From Cyclobacteriaceae bacterium (lineage in GTDB: Bacteria; Bacteroidota; Bacteroidia; Cytophagales; Cyclobacteriaceae): DNA of 64,000 bases. Below the pieces are notes generated by a model that made no database searches, was not told where the DNA came from, and saw nothing but the letters and a program-made list of their open reading frames with translations. Within the stretch, counting starts at the first letter, position 1, and every line of letters starts with the position of its first letter. Position numbers and translations under genes: made by a program. Shown in pieces: positions 12,350-20,484 of the stretch. The DNA is taken from contig BPHC01000003.1 of the NCBI GenBank assembly GCA_026003355.1, positions 289,093 through 353,092 of the forward strand, in the 5' to 3' direction.

Positions 12350-13353
12350 TTTTTTCCGGTTTTTAGTTTCTTTCTTAATTCTTTCATTACCGCGTTGGCA
12401 GCCTGCTGCGGCAGCGCCTGGCCGGCGGCCACCTGCTGTTCGGCTTTTTTTAGCATGCGTTCCACATGGAGGGTGCGCTGCATCCATTGCTGCAAATCGT
12501 TGTGAACCAGATCGCGCAGCCAGGCTTTTTGCTGCTCCAGCCGGTTTTGCAGGTAGTATCCCGATTTACGGGTTTGTTCAAAATAATCCTGAACCATGTT
12601 CCATATGGCCTCTAATCCGCGGCCCTCCAGGGCCGAGCAGGTAAGGGCCCGTGGCATCCATCCCGACTCCGACTGCTGAAGCAAATGCAGCGCCTGTTGC
12701 ACAACAGCCTGTGCGCGCCGGGCAGGTTGCACATTGTCGCCATCGGCTTTGGTAATGACCACTGCATCGGCCATTTCCATTATACCCCGTTTAATGCCCT
12801 GCAGTTCATCACCAGCACCGGCTAAGGTTAGCAGCATGAAAAAATCCGTCATGTTTTTTACTGCCGTTTCCGATTGCCCCACACCCACGGTTTCCAGCAG
12901 AATCACCTCATAACCGGCTGCTTCGCAAAGCCATACCGACTCGCGCAGATGCCGGGCTACACCACCGGCTGCATGGCCCGATGCAGAAGGCCGTACAAAG
13001 GCAAGCGGATTGCGCGCAAGTTCGTTCATGCGCGTTTTGTCGCCTAAAATGCTGCCCTTGTTCAACGGACTGGTTGGGTCTACCGTAAGCACAGCCACTC
13101 TTTTACCCTGAGCGGTAAGATACTGCCCGAATGCTTCAATAAACGTACTCTTGCCAGCACCGGGCAGTCCGGTAATGCCTATTCGAATGGTGTTGCCGGG
13201 TAAGTGCTTATAAAGCGATTGAAGCAATTTCATCAGCAGCTTTCGGTGGGTTATACGGGTACTTTCGGCCAGCGAAATGGCACGTGCAAGGATAACCCGG
13301 TCGCCCTTGCGTATTCCATCCAGATAGTGTTTTGCGCTTAACGGGGGTTTCAA
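12346..13353 (-). CDS. meaB: MeaB/ArgK-family GTPase, methylmalonyl-CoA mutase-associated chaperone
   Basis: RIGITGLPGAGKSTFIEAFG, VLTVDPTSPLNKGSILGDKTRM, ILLETVGVGQSE, VITKADGDN. Confidence 0.93.
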   Translation of the reverse strand: MKPPLSAKHYLDGIRKGDRVILARAISLAESTRITHRKLLMKLLQSLYKHLPGNTIRIGITGLPGAGKSTFIEAFGQYLTAQGKRVAVLTVDPTSPLNKGSILGDKTRMNELARNPLAFVRPSASGHAAGGVARHLRESVWLCEAAGYEVILLETVGVGQSETAVKNMTDFFMLLTLAGAGDELQGIKRGIMEMADAVVITKADGDNVQPARRAQAVVQQALHLLQQSESGWMPRALTCSALEGRGLEAIWNMVQDYFEQTRKSGYYLQNRLEQQKAWLRDLVHNDLQQWMQRTLHVERMLKKAEQQVAAGQALPQQAANAVMKELRKKLKTGKK

Positions 13354-13413
13354 GACCTTTTAGTATGAATTGAAGCCTAAATTTCTAAATTTACTCAATA
13401 AACATATTACGGC

Positions 13414-14781
13414 ATGGCCGGCAATAAAAGAAAATCCATATTCAGGGTAACCGCTTTTTGGGTGCACTCGGTGTTAGCTTCGCTGTTTGCCTTTCTTATA
13501 CTGCTGGGATTGTACGGGGTTACGCAACTAAGGGTTTTTGATGCGTTTGATCCGCTTGGTCAGGCGCTGGGCGATATGGAGCTTACCGACATTACATTCT
13601 CGCAGATACGCGAAGACCCGCCCATGGATACCAATATAGTTATTGTCAATATCGGGTATTTGTCGCGGGCACAGATTGCTCAGCAGATTTTAAATATTAT
13701 TCCTCATAAGCCAAAGGTTATCGGTTTGGATATTATTTTCAGTTGCGACTGGCTGGGCGATTCGCTGGAGTGCCCGCAGGCTTACGATACCCTGAGCAAC
13801 CAGTACTTCGCCTATGCCATTCAGCAGGCTTCGGCATCAGGAGCTGTGGTTATGGCCCACAAACTTCAGCAAACCAAAAAGCTCATTGAACAATATGGCG
13901 ATATAGATATTTACGACTCCATTGAGCACACCTACTGGGCATTAATGCCAGGCGCATTCGAAGGATTTGTAAACCTCGAAACCGAGGCCGCCCACCAGGA
14001 AGACCTCAAATCGTGCCGTACCTTTAACCCGCAGATAATGGTGAACGGAAAAAGGGAACTGGCCTTTTCGGTTATGATATCCATGCTGTATGACTCAGCC
14101 AGAACAAACCGGTTTCTGGCCCGAAACAACTACCGCGAGGTAATTAACTACCGGGGAAATATTGTCGACTGGTACGGAGCTTCGAACTACGCCGGTCGGT
14201 ATATTGTGCTGGACTGGGATCAGGCGCTGGATACCTCCCGGTTTGTGGGCGAAATGTTCAGAGACAAGGTTGTGCTTTTTGGCTTTCTGGGTGCCGATTT
14301 GAAGGATACTTCATGGGATGACAAGTTTTTTACCCCGCTGAATAAAAAATATGCCGGTAAGGCACGCCCCGATATGTATGGCGTAGTGGTGCATGCCAAC
14401 ATTATTTCCATGATTTTGAATGAAGATTATATCGAAGTACTTAAAAGCTGGCAGGAAATACTTATAGCCGTGGTGCTTTGTTTTCTGAATATGATGTTCT
14501 TTGTGTGGATTGAATGGGACGAAAAACGAAAAGACTGGTTTGACCTGGTAAGTATTACCATCCAGATTGTTCAGATTGTGCTGCTTTCATTTCTGATGAT
14601 TTATGCATTTAACTGGTTTTCGTTTAAACTCAACATTACCTGGGCGCTGGCAGTAATTGCTGTGGTTGGCACAAGTTTTGAGATTTACCATAAAGTGCTG
14701 AACGAATGGCTATACCAGCGCGTAATAGTGCCCTGGCGCAACCGAAAACGGGGTTTACCTGTTGAGGCCCGGGAGCATTAA
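13414..14781 (+). CDS. CHASE2 domain membrane protein with no recognisable output domain
   Basis: N-terminal TM, then an extracytoplasmic CHASE2-like region (VIVNIGYLSRAQIAQQILNIIPHKPKVIGLDIIFS...ALMPGAFEGFVNLE...), then about three C-terminal TMs and a short basic tail. Confidence 0.75.
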   Translation: MAGNKRKSIFRVTAFWVHSVLASLFAFLILLGLYGVTQLRVFDAFDPLGQALGDMELTDITFSQIREDPPMDTNIVIVNIGYLSRAQIAQQILNIIPHKPKVIGLDIIFSCDWLGDSLECPQAYDTLSNQYFAYAIQQASASGAVVMAHKLQQTKKLIEQYGDIDIYDSIEHTYWALMPGAFEGFVNLETEAAHQEDLKSCRTFNPQIMVNGKRELAFSVMISMLYDSARTNRFLARNNYREVINYRGNIVDWYGASNYAGRYIVLDWDQALDTSRFVGEMFRDKVVLFGFLGADLKDTSWDDKFFTPLNKKYAGKARPDMYGVVVHANIISMILNEDYIEVLKSWQEILIAVVLCFLNMMFFVWIEWDEKRKDWFDLVSITIQIVQIVLLSFLMIYAFNWFSFKLNITWALAVIAVVGTSFEIYHKVLNEWLYQRVIVPWRNRKRGLPVEAREH

Positions 14782-14835
14782 TCCCCTGAATTGGGAAAAT
14801 TTGTTTAAATTAGACTTTTAAAATCAAATAACATC

Positions 14836-15747
14836 ATGAAAATCAGGCTAATAGCAATTGCAGCGATGTTCTGTTTTGCCTGTACTGCCTACGGGCAGGC
14901 AAACGGTTATGCCTTTAAAATAGTGGCCAGCAAGGGGGTAAGCGAAATAAAAACCGGCGGGGCCTGGCAGCCGGTTAAAACCGGGGCCGTGCTCAAAAGC
15001 TCCGATGAAATAAAAGTAGGCGAAAACGCCTATGTAGGCCTGTTTCACAACAGCGGAAAACCCAAAGAACTCAATAAACCCGGAACGTATCTGGTGGCCC
15101 AGCTGGAAAAAGAAATTGCCGGCGGACCCAGTGTGCTGAACAAATACGCTGACTTTATTTTGAGCAGTAACTCTTCTGAAAAAGTAAATAAACTAAGTGC
15201 CACCGGAGCAGTACACCGAGGCACAAAAGAAGACATTAACGTTTTGCTGCCATCCAGCCCCGGAATGAATACGGCCGTTTATAACTCGCTGGTGGTAATA
15301 CGGTGGGAAAGCCAGAAAACCAAAGGCCCCTTTGTGGTTAACATTACCAATATCTTTGGCGACCCGATAGCGCGAATGGAAACCACTTCCAACAGCATAG
15401 TGCTGGATTTAAACGATAAACAGTTTGCTGACCTGGGATCTGTTTTCGTGGAAATAAGCGACAAGGCAAATCCTAAAATTGCCTCGCCCCAATACACCAT
15501 AAAACGCATGACAGCCACCGAACAGGAACAAATTAAAAAAGCATGGAACGAAATTGCGGCCGACCTGGCCGAAACCAATGCTATGAATAAATTTTTAACG
15601 GCAGGTTTTTATGAAAACAAAAACCTGATTATTGACGCCATAGCTGCCTATGAGGAAGCTATTCGGCTTGCGCCTGATGTGGACTTCTTTAAAGAAGCCT
15701 ACAACAACTTTCTGATTCGTACCGGACTTAAAAATGTTCAACAATAA
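14836..15747 (+). CDS. Secreted FecR-like domain protein with C-terminal TPR-like helix pair (paralogue 1)
   Basis: Signal peptide MKIRLIAIAAMFCFACTAYGQ. FecR-like SKGVSEIKTGGAWQPVKTGAVLKSSDEIKVGENAYVGLFHNSGKPKELNKPGTYLV. C-terminal IDAIAAYEEAIRLAPDVDFFKEAYNNFL. Confidence 0.65.
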   Translation: MKIRLIAIAAMFCFACTAYGQANGYAFKIVASKGVSEIKTGGAWQPVKTGAVLKSSDEIKVGENAYVGLFHNSGKPKELNKPGTYLVAQLEKEIAGGPSVLNKYADFILSSNSSEKVNKLSATGAVHRGTKEDINVLLPSSPGMNTAVYNSLVVIRWESQKTKGPFVVNITNIFGDPIARMETTSNSIVLDLNDKQFADLGSVFVEISDKANPKIASPQYTIKRMTATEQEQIKKAWNEIAADLAETNAMNKFLTAGFYENKNLIIDAIAAYEEAIRLAPDVDFFKEAYNNFLIRTGLKNVQQ

Positions 15748-15758
15748 ACCCTTTCATC

Positions 15759-16643
15759 ATGAAGTGCTACCGTTGGTTAATCGTTTATCTGCTTGCAATT
15801 TCCGTATCGTTTGTCCTTGCACAGGGATACGATTTTAAAGTGCTGGTAAGTAAAGGCAAGACCGAAGTTAAAACCGGTGATGCATGGGCTTCAATAAAAG
15901 TAGGAGCCAGCCTCTCGGCATCCGATGAAGTAAAAGTTGCCGAAAACTCCTACCTGGGCCTTATGCACATAAGCGGAAAGCCCATAGAAATCAAAGAAGC
16001 CGGCCCGTATAAGCTGGCAGATGTGGCTTCCACGCTGTCGAAATCTTCTTCGGTAATGAGCAAATACACTGAGTTTATTCTGAGCAGTGAAGATGAAAAG
16101 AGAAACAAACTGGCAGCCACCGGGGCCGTACACCGCGACCTTAAGGCTCCTGTACAACTGTATATGCCCAAAACGTCTTTTCATTTGGGCAACGAAGTTT
16201 TTCTGAGCTGGCATTCACCGGGAAATGCAACCGAAGCCGAAGTGTTGGTAATGAATCTGGCCGAAGACGTGCTGGCCCGCCACAAAGTGCAGGGCAACAA
16301 CTACCGGCTTAACCTGGCCGATGAAAAACTGGCCAAAGAACAAAACCTGCTCATAAAAGTGGTTACCTCAGATGGCTATCAGTCGGGTAACGTATCTATA
16401 AAACGGCTGCAAGGCAGCCAAAAGGCTGAAGTAGAAAAAGAATGGAACGAATTGATGGCTACCGTATCGAACGGTACAGCCCTGGAAAAATACCTTCAGG
16501 CCGGTTTCTTCGAAAGCCACCTGCTGCTCTCCGATGCCCTTACCGCTTACCGGCAGGCCATGGAAATGGCTCCCGATGTGGACCTGTACCGCGAGGAATA
16601 CAACCGGTTCCTGCAGCGCCTCGGACTTGTAAAAAACCAGTAA
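15759..16643 (+). CDS. Secreted FecR-like domain protein with C-terminal TPR-like helix pair (paralogue 2)
   Basis: Collinear with the preceding protein: SKGKTEVKTGDAWASIKVGASLSASDEVKVAENSYLGLMHISGKPIEI; LAATGAVHR; LSDALTAYRQAMEMAPDVDLYREEYNRFLQRLGL. Confidence 0.65.
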   Translation: MKCYRWLIVYLLAISVSFVLAQGYDFKVLVSKGKTEVKTGDAWASIKVGASLSASDEVKVAENSYLGLMHISGKPIEIKEAGPYKLADVASTLSKSSSVMSKYTEFILSSEDEKRNKLAATGAVHRDLKAPVQLYMPKTSFHLGNEVFLSWHSPGNATEAEVLVMNLAEDVLARHKVQGNNYRLNLADEKLAKEQNLLIKVVTSDGYQSGNVSIKRLQGSQKAEVEKEWNELMATVSNGTALEKYLQAGFFESHLLLSDALTAYRQAMEMAPDVDLYREEYNRFLQRLGLVKNQ

Positions 16644-16727
16644 ATCAGTGCAGCATAACAAATAACCGTATGGCGCGCATTTGAATAATACACCGGTTAA
16701 TCCGGAATAAACGCGAAAAAATCATAA

Positions 16728-16758
16728 AACAGGCCTCTATATGGGGCCTGTTCTTTTT
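16728..16758 (+). terminator. Hairpin terminator after the CHASE2/FecR-like cassette
   Basis: aacaggcc (16728-16735) / ggcctgtt (16745-16752), 9-nt loop, followed by cttttt. Confidence 0.75.
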
Positions 16759-16785
16759 GTTGGCAGGTTTATTCTTATATTTTTG
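16756..16785 (+). promoter_or_regulatory. Bacteroidota-type promoter of sucD (TTTG, 18 bp, TATTTTTG)
   Basis: TTTG at 16756-16759 and TATTTTTG at 16778-16785; sucD ATG at 16807. Confidence 0.65.
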
Positions 16786-16806
16786 TACGCTTCAATAGCT
16801 AAACTC

Positions 16807-17679
16807 ATGAGCGTACTGGTTAATAAAAATTCACGTGTTCTGGTTCAGGGCTTTACCGGCTCGGAAGGAACGTTCCACGCGGGGCAGATGATTGAATACG
16901 GCACCAACGTGGTGGGAGGTGTTACACCCGGAAAAGGAGGTACCGAGCATCTGGGCAGGCCGGTGTTCGACACGGTACAGGAAGCCGTTAAAAAAACCGG
17001 AGCCGATGTATCCATCATTTTTGTACCACCGGCATTCGCTGCCGATGCCATTATGGAAGCTGCCGATGCGGGCATTCGGGTTATTGTTACCATTACCGAA
17101 GGTATTCCGGTTAAAGACATGATGACAGTTAAAAAATATGTAAGCCAACGCAATACCATCCTTATTGGCCCCAACTGCCCCGGGGTTATAACGCCGGGTG
17201 AGGCCAAGGTTGGAATTATGCCGGGATTTGTGTTTAAGAAAGGCCGTGTGGGTGTGGTCTCGAAATCAGGTACACTTACCTACGAAGCAGCCGACCAGAT
17301 TGTAAAGGCAGGGCTGGGCATTTCAACGGCCATTGGAATTGGTGGCGACCCGATTATCGGCACCTCCACACAGCAAGCGGTGGAAATGCTGATGAATGAT
17401 GACGAAACGGATGCCATAGTGATGATTGGCGAAATTGGCGGAAACTATGAGCCTGTAGCAGCCCGCTGGGTAAAAGAAAACGGAAACAGAAAACCCGTGG
17501 TGGGCTTTATTGCCGGGCAAACAGCACCTCCGGGCAGGCGTATGGGTCACGCAGGAGCCATTATTGGCGGGGCCGAAGATACCGCTGCTGCCAAAATGAA
17601 AATTATGCGCGAATGCGGCCTGCACGTGGTTGAGTCCCCGGCCGATATCGGAGAAACAGTGAAAAAAGTACTGGGCTAG
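16807..17679 (+). CDS. sucD: Succinate-CoA ligase subunit alpha
   Basis: [45 protein letters not shown]...; active-site region GHAGAII. The track start at 16741 reads through the terminator/promoter. Confidence 0.95.
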   Translation: MSVLVNKNSRVLVQGFTGSEGTFHAGQMIEYGTNVVGGVTPGKGGTEHLGRPVFDTVQEAVKKTGADVSIIFVPPAFAADAIMEAADAGIRVIVTITEGIPVKDMMTVKKYVSQRNTILIGPNCPGVITPGEAKVGIMPGFVFKKGRVGVVSKSGTLTYEAADQIVKAGLGISTAIGIGGDPIIGTSTQQAVEMLMNDDETDAIVMIGEIGGNYEPVAARWVKENGNRKPVVGFIAGQTAPPGRRMGHAGAIIGGAEDTAAAKMKIMRECGLHVVESPADIGETVKKVLG

Positions 17680-17689
17680 GGCGTTTTTA

Positions 17690-17956
17690 TTACGGTTTAA
17701 AGTTGCCCTTCAGCTCTGATTCGAGGTATTGGTTAAACTGCTTTACACCCGGAAAAACAAAAATCTTTTCTGCCTGGCTGTAGGGCACATCTTCCCTGAA
17801 AACCACCTCTGCGCACCAGTTATGAAACATGTATAGGTAGGCCGTTCGGCCGTTTTTGTTGCGCATGCCCAACAAAGTGCCCTCGTTAAGCAGGCATTGC
17901 AGCTTTTTTTCGTCCGGCAACCACTTAAATACCCAGCGTTTAATTAGCTCAATCAT
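17690..17956 (-). CDS. Small conserved hypothetical protein (88 aa)
   Basis: Clean ORF MIELIKRWVFKWLPDEKKLQCLLNEGTLLGMRNKNGRTAYLYMFHNWCAEVVFRED...; no family recognised. Confidence 0.55.
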   Translation of the reverse strand: MIELIKRWVFKWLPDEKKLQCLLNEGTLLGMRNKNGRTAYLYMFHNWCAEVVFREDVPYSQAEKIFVFPGVKQFNQYLESELKGNFKP

Positions 17957-18210
17957 CCCGATTTTTGTTTGGTCTTGCTATTTTTATACGGCAAAGTAAA
18001 GGCAAAGTATCCAAACGTCCCTCTATGCGGTCTTTGGGCACGCATAAGGTTTGAGGTAATTTTTCACGGGTGCGTGTTGTAGAGAACAAATTGTGCCACA
18101 TTCTTACATCAGTTTCGGATGGCTGGGACAGAGCCAAACAGCCAAAAACCTTCAAAATGCGGGTTGAGCTGAAAGATAATGTGAAAAATCTTGCATCGTA
18201 AGTATTTATG

Positions 18211-19554
18211 CTACAACAGTTCGTTTGCCAGGTTGGCCAGCTCGGATCGCTCACCTTTTTCAAGGGTAATATGGGCATAGAGGTCGTGATCCTTCAGGCG
18301 GTCGATGAGGTACGAAAGGCCGTTTGATTGTGAATCGAGATAGGGGGTGTCAATCTGGTGAATGTCACCGGTAAAGATAATTTTCGTGTTTTCGCCGGCA
18401 CGGGTAATGATGGTTTTTACTTCGTGCGGGGTGAGGTTCTGGGCTTCATCCACAATAAAACAGATGTTCGATAAACTGCGGCCGCGTATGTAGGCCAGGG
18501 GCGTAATAACCAGCTTTTCCTGGTTTACCATTTCGGTAATCTTGGTGTATTCCTTGTCGTTTTCACTGTACTGGCTCTGGATGAACTTGAGGTTATCCCA
18601 TAACGGCTCCATGTAAGGATTGAGTTTTGATTTGATGTCGCCAGGCAGGTATCCGATGTCTTTGTTGCTAAGGGGCACAATGGGTCTGGCCAGATAAATC
18701 TGGCGGAATTCGCGTTTTTGTTCAAGGGCTGCCGCCAGCGCAATGAGTGTTTTTCCGGTTCCGGCAATGCCCTGAAGCGATACGAGCCGTATTTCGGGTT
18801 TGAGCACGGCATGTATGGCAAAGGTTTGCTCTGCATTTCGCGGTTTAATACCATACACCGAACGCTTTTCCACATGTTCAATCATGCCGTTAAAGGGATT
18901 GAAATAAGCCAGAATGGACTTCTTGCCGCTTCGCAGGATATAATAATGATTTTTAAGGGGAGTGGTGTTGCCCAGCAGTTCTTCGGGCGGACAATATCCC
19001 TTATCGTACAACAGATTGATGGCATCGGCATCCACATCTTCCAGAATGGTACAACCGGTGTAGAGAGAGGAGATGTTTTTTACTTTGCCGGTTGTGTAGT
19101 CTTCGGCCTGCAGTCCCAGAGCCTTGGCTTTGAGGCGCAGGTTTACGTCTTTCGTTACCAGTATAACCTTTCGGTTCTTTTCTTCCTTTTGCAGGCGGAG
19201 GGCGGCATTTAATATGCGATGGTCGGGTTTATCTTCGTTAAAAATTTTATTGGCATCTGTTATACCGTTGCCACCGGTATCCATCAGTACTTTAAAGTTA
19301 CCTTTGTCCCTGCCGTTCAATGGATTCCACTGGTGCAGCATCTGGTCTTTGGCCAGCTTGTCAATAAGCCGGATAAATTCGCGGGCCTCAAAGTTTTTGG
19401 TGTCATTGCCTTTTTTAAAATTATCCAGCTCTTCCAGTACGGTAATTGGAATGCCAATGTCATGTTCGTCAAAGTTCAGGATGGAGTTGTGTTCGTAGAT
19501 GATAACGGAGGTGTCGAGTACAAAAATTTTTTTCTCCCTTTTTGTTTTTGCCAT
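18211..19554 (-). CDS. PhoH family protein with N-terminal PIN domain
   Basis: PIN: KIFVLDTSVIIYEHNSILNF. PhoH ATPase: LQGIAGTGKTLIALAAAL, FIVDEAQNLTPHEVKTIITRAGENTKIIFTGD. Confidence 0.92.
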   Translation of the reverse strand: MAKTKREKKIFVLDTSVIIYEHNSILNFDEHDIGIPITVLEELDNFKKGNDTKNFEAREFIRLIDKLAKDQMLHQWNPLNGRDKGNFKVLMDTGGNGITDANKIFNEDKPDHRILNAALRLQKEEKNRKVILVTKDVNLRLKAKALGLQAEDYTTGKVKNISSLYTGCTILEDVDADAINLLYDKGYCPPEELLGNTTPLKNHYYILRSGKKSILAYFNPFNGMIEHVEKRSVYGIKPRNAEQTFAIHAVLKPEIRLVSLQGIAGTGKTLIALAAALEQKREFRQIYLARPIVPLSNKDIGYLPGDIKSKLNPYMEPLWDNLKFIQSQYSENDKEYTKITEMVNQEKLVITPLAYIRGRSLSNICFIVDEAQNLTPHEVKTIITRAGENTKIIFTGDIHQIDTPYLDSQSNGLSYLIDRLKDHDLYAHITLEKGERSELANLANELL

Positions 19555-19635
19555 AGCGCGGGTTAAAAGCGGTTGAAAGGAACGAAAACCTTTGTGAAAA
19601 AGGTAGTGTGTAAATGGAATATTTTTTTAATAACT

Positions 19636-20328
19636 TTACCTTCCCTCATCGGCCGGAAAGGCAAGTGAATAAAGATCACCTGCTTCTGTTGCGGTAATTT
19701 TTAACAGGTTGGCCAAAACCAGGTAAACCAGTTTTTGTGAAGCCTGCCGGTAGGGCAGGTTGGCCAGCTTTGCGAAATCGCCAACGGTTATGGTTTTGTA
19801 TTCAGACAGAAATTTCATGAGCAACTGTTCATGTTCGCCATATCTGATAAGCAGACTCCGTTTTCGGTTCCGGTAACGCAACACAGTTTTCATTTCATAG
19901 CTCGCTTTCAGGCTTTTATCCTGTACGCGCACAAAGCAGGTTAGTTTTCGGCCATGCCTGATCTGATACAGATACTTTTTGCCTGCTTTAATATGGTAGG
20001 CCAGCACAAAGCGCGCAGGTGCAACGGCTATAACTTCTTCTCTGTAGGTTAAGGGCGGCTGTATGTATTTTTCTATGGCCTGGCGTATAACAAACGATTC
20101 TTCTTCGGGATATTTTAAACCCGGAATGCTGCCGTTATCGGCAACGCCTACCAACAGGGTTCCTCCGCCGGTGTTGGCAAAGGCCACCATTTCGCGGACA
20201 ATTCGTTCCGGGTCAGATGCCCTGCGCTTAAACTCCAGGTGTTGCCCTTCGCCTTCGGCTACCAGATAACGAAGCTGCAACAAACGGGGTGCAGAGCAGG
20301 ATTCATGTTCAAAACGGGTTGCCTTCAT
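19636..20328 (-). CDS. AlbA_2/Schlafen-type putative DNA-binding protein (start uncertain)
   Basis: GEGQHLEFKRRASDPERIVREMVAFANTGGGTLLVGVADNGSIPGL... is the AlbA_2 signature; the C-terminus looks winged-helix-like. Confidence 0.75.
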   Translation of the reverse strand: MKATRFEHESCSAPRLLQLRYLVAEGEGQHLEFKRRASDPERIVREMVAFANTGGGTLLVGVADNGSIPGLKYPEEESFVIRQAIEKYIQPPLTYREEVIAVAPARFVLAYHIKAGKKYLYQIRHGRKLTCFVRVQDKSLKASYEMKTVLRYRNRKRSLLIRYGEHEQLLMKFLSEYKTITVGDFAKLANLPYRQASQKLVYLVLANLLKITATEAGDLYSLAFPADEGR

Positions 20329-20484
20329 CTGGCGAATTTTCTTGTTGGTTATCATCCGCGAAGTTGAACATGGTGCTTCGGGCAATAGCCGCTCATGCCC
20401 GGCAGCAATATAACCTAAATGCAGCATGTTATGTTTGGCGGGTAAACAAAAAAGCTTATGCGGCTAAGGCCGGCAACGGCACCG

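Noticed and set aside
12350-12487. 46-residue N-terminal extension of the substrate-binding protein
   Set aside because: Lies inside meaB and is R/G/A-rich. A GTG start at 12349 yields a sensible lipoprotein signal.
16741-16806. 22-residue N-terminal extension of SucD in the ORF track
   Set aside because: The segment overlaps the terminator hairpin and the TTTG/TATTTTTG promoter. [21 protein letters not shown] at 16807 fits SucD better.
17949-18278. 109-aa minus-strand ORF overlapping the 3' end of phoH
   Set aside because: Overlaps phoH in another frame, with no recognisable domain or coding signature; treated as non-coding.
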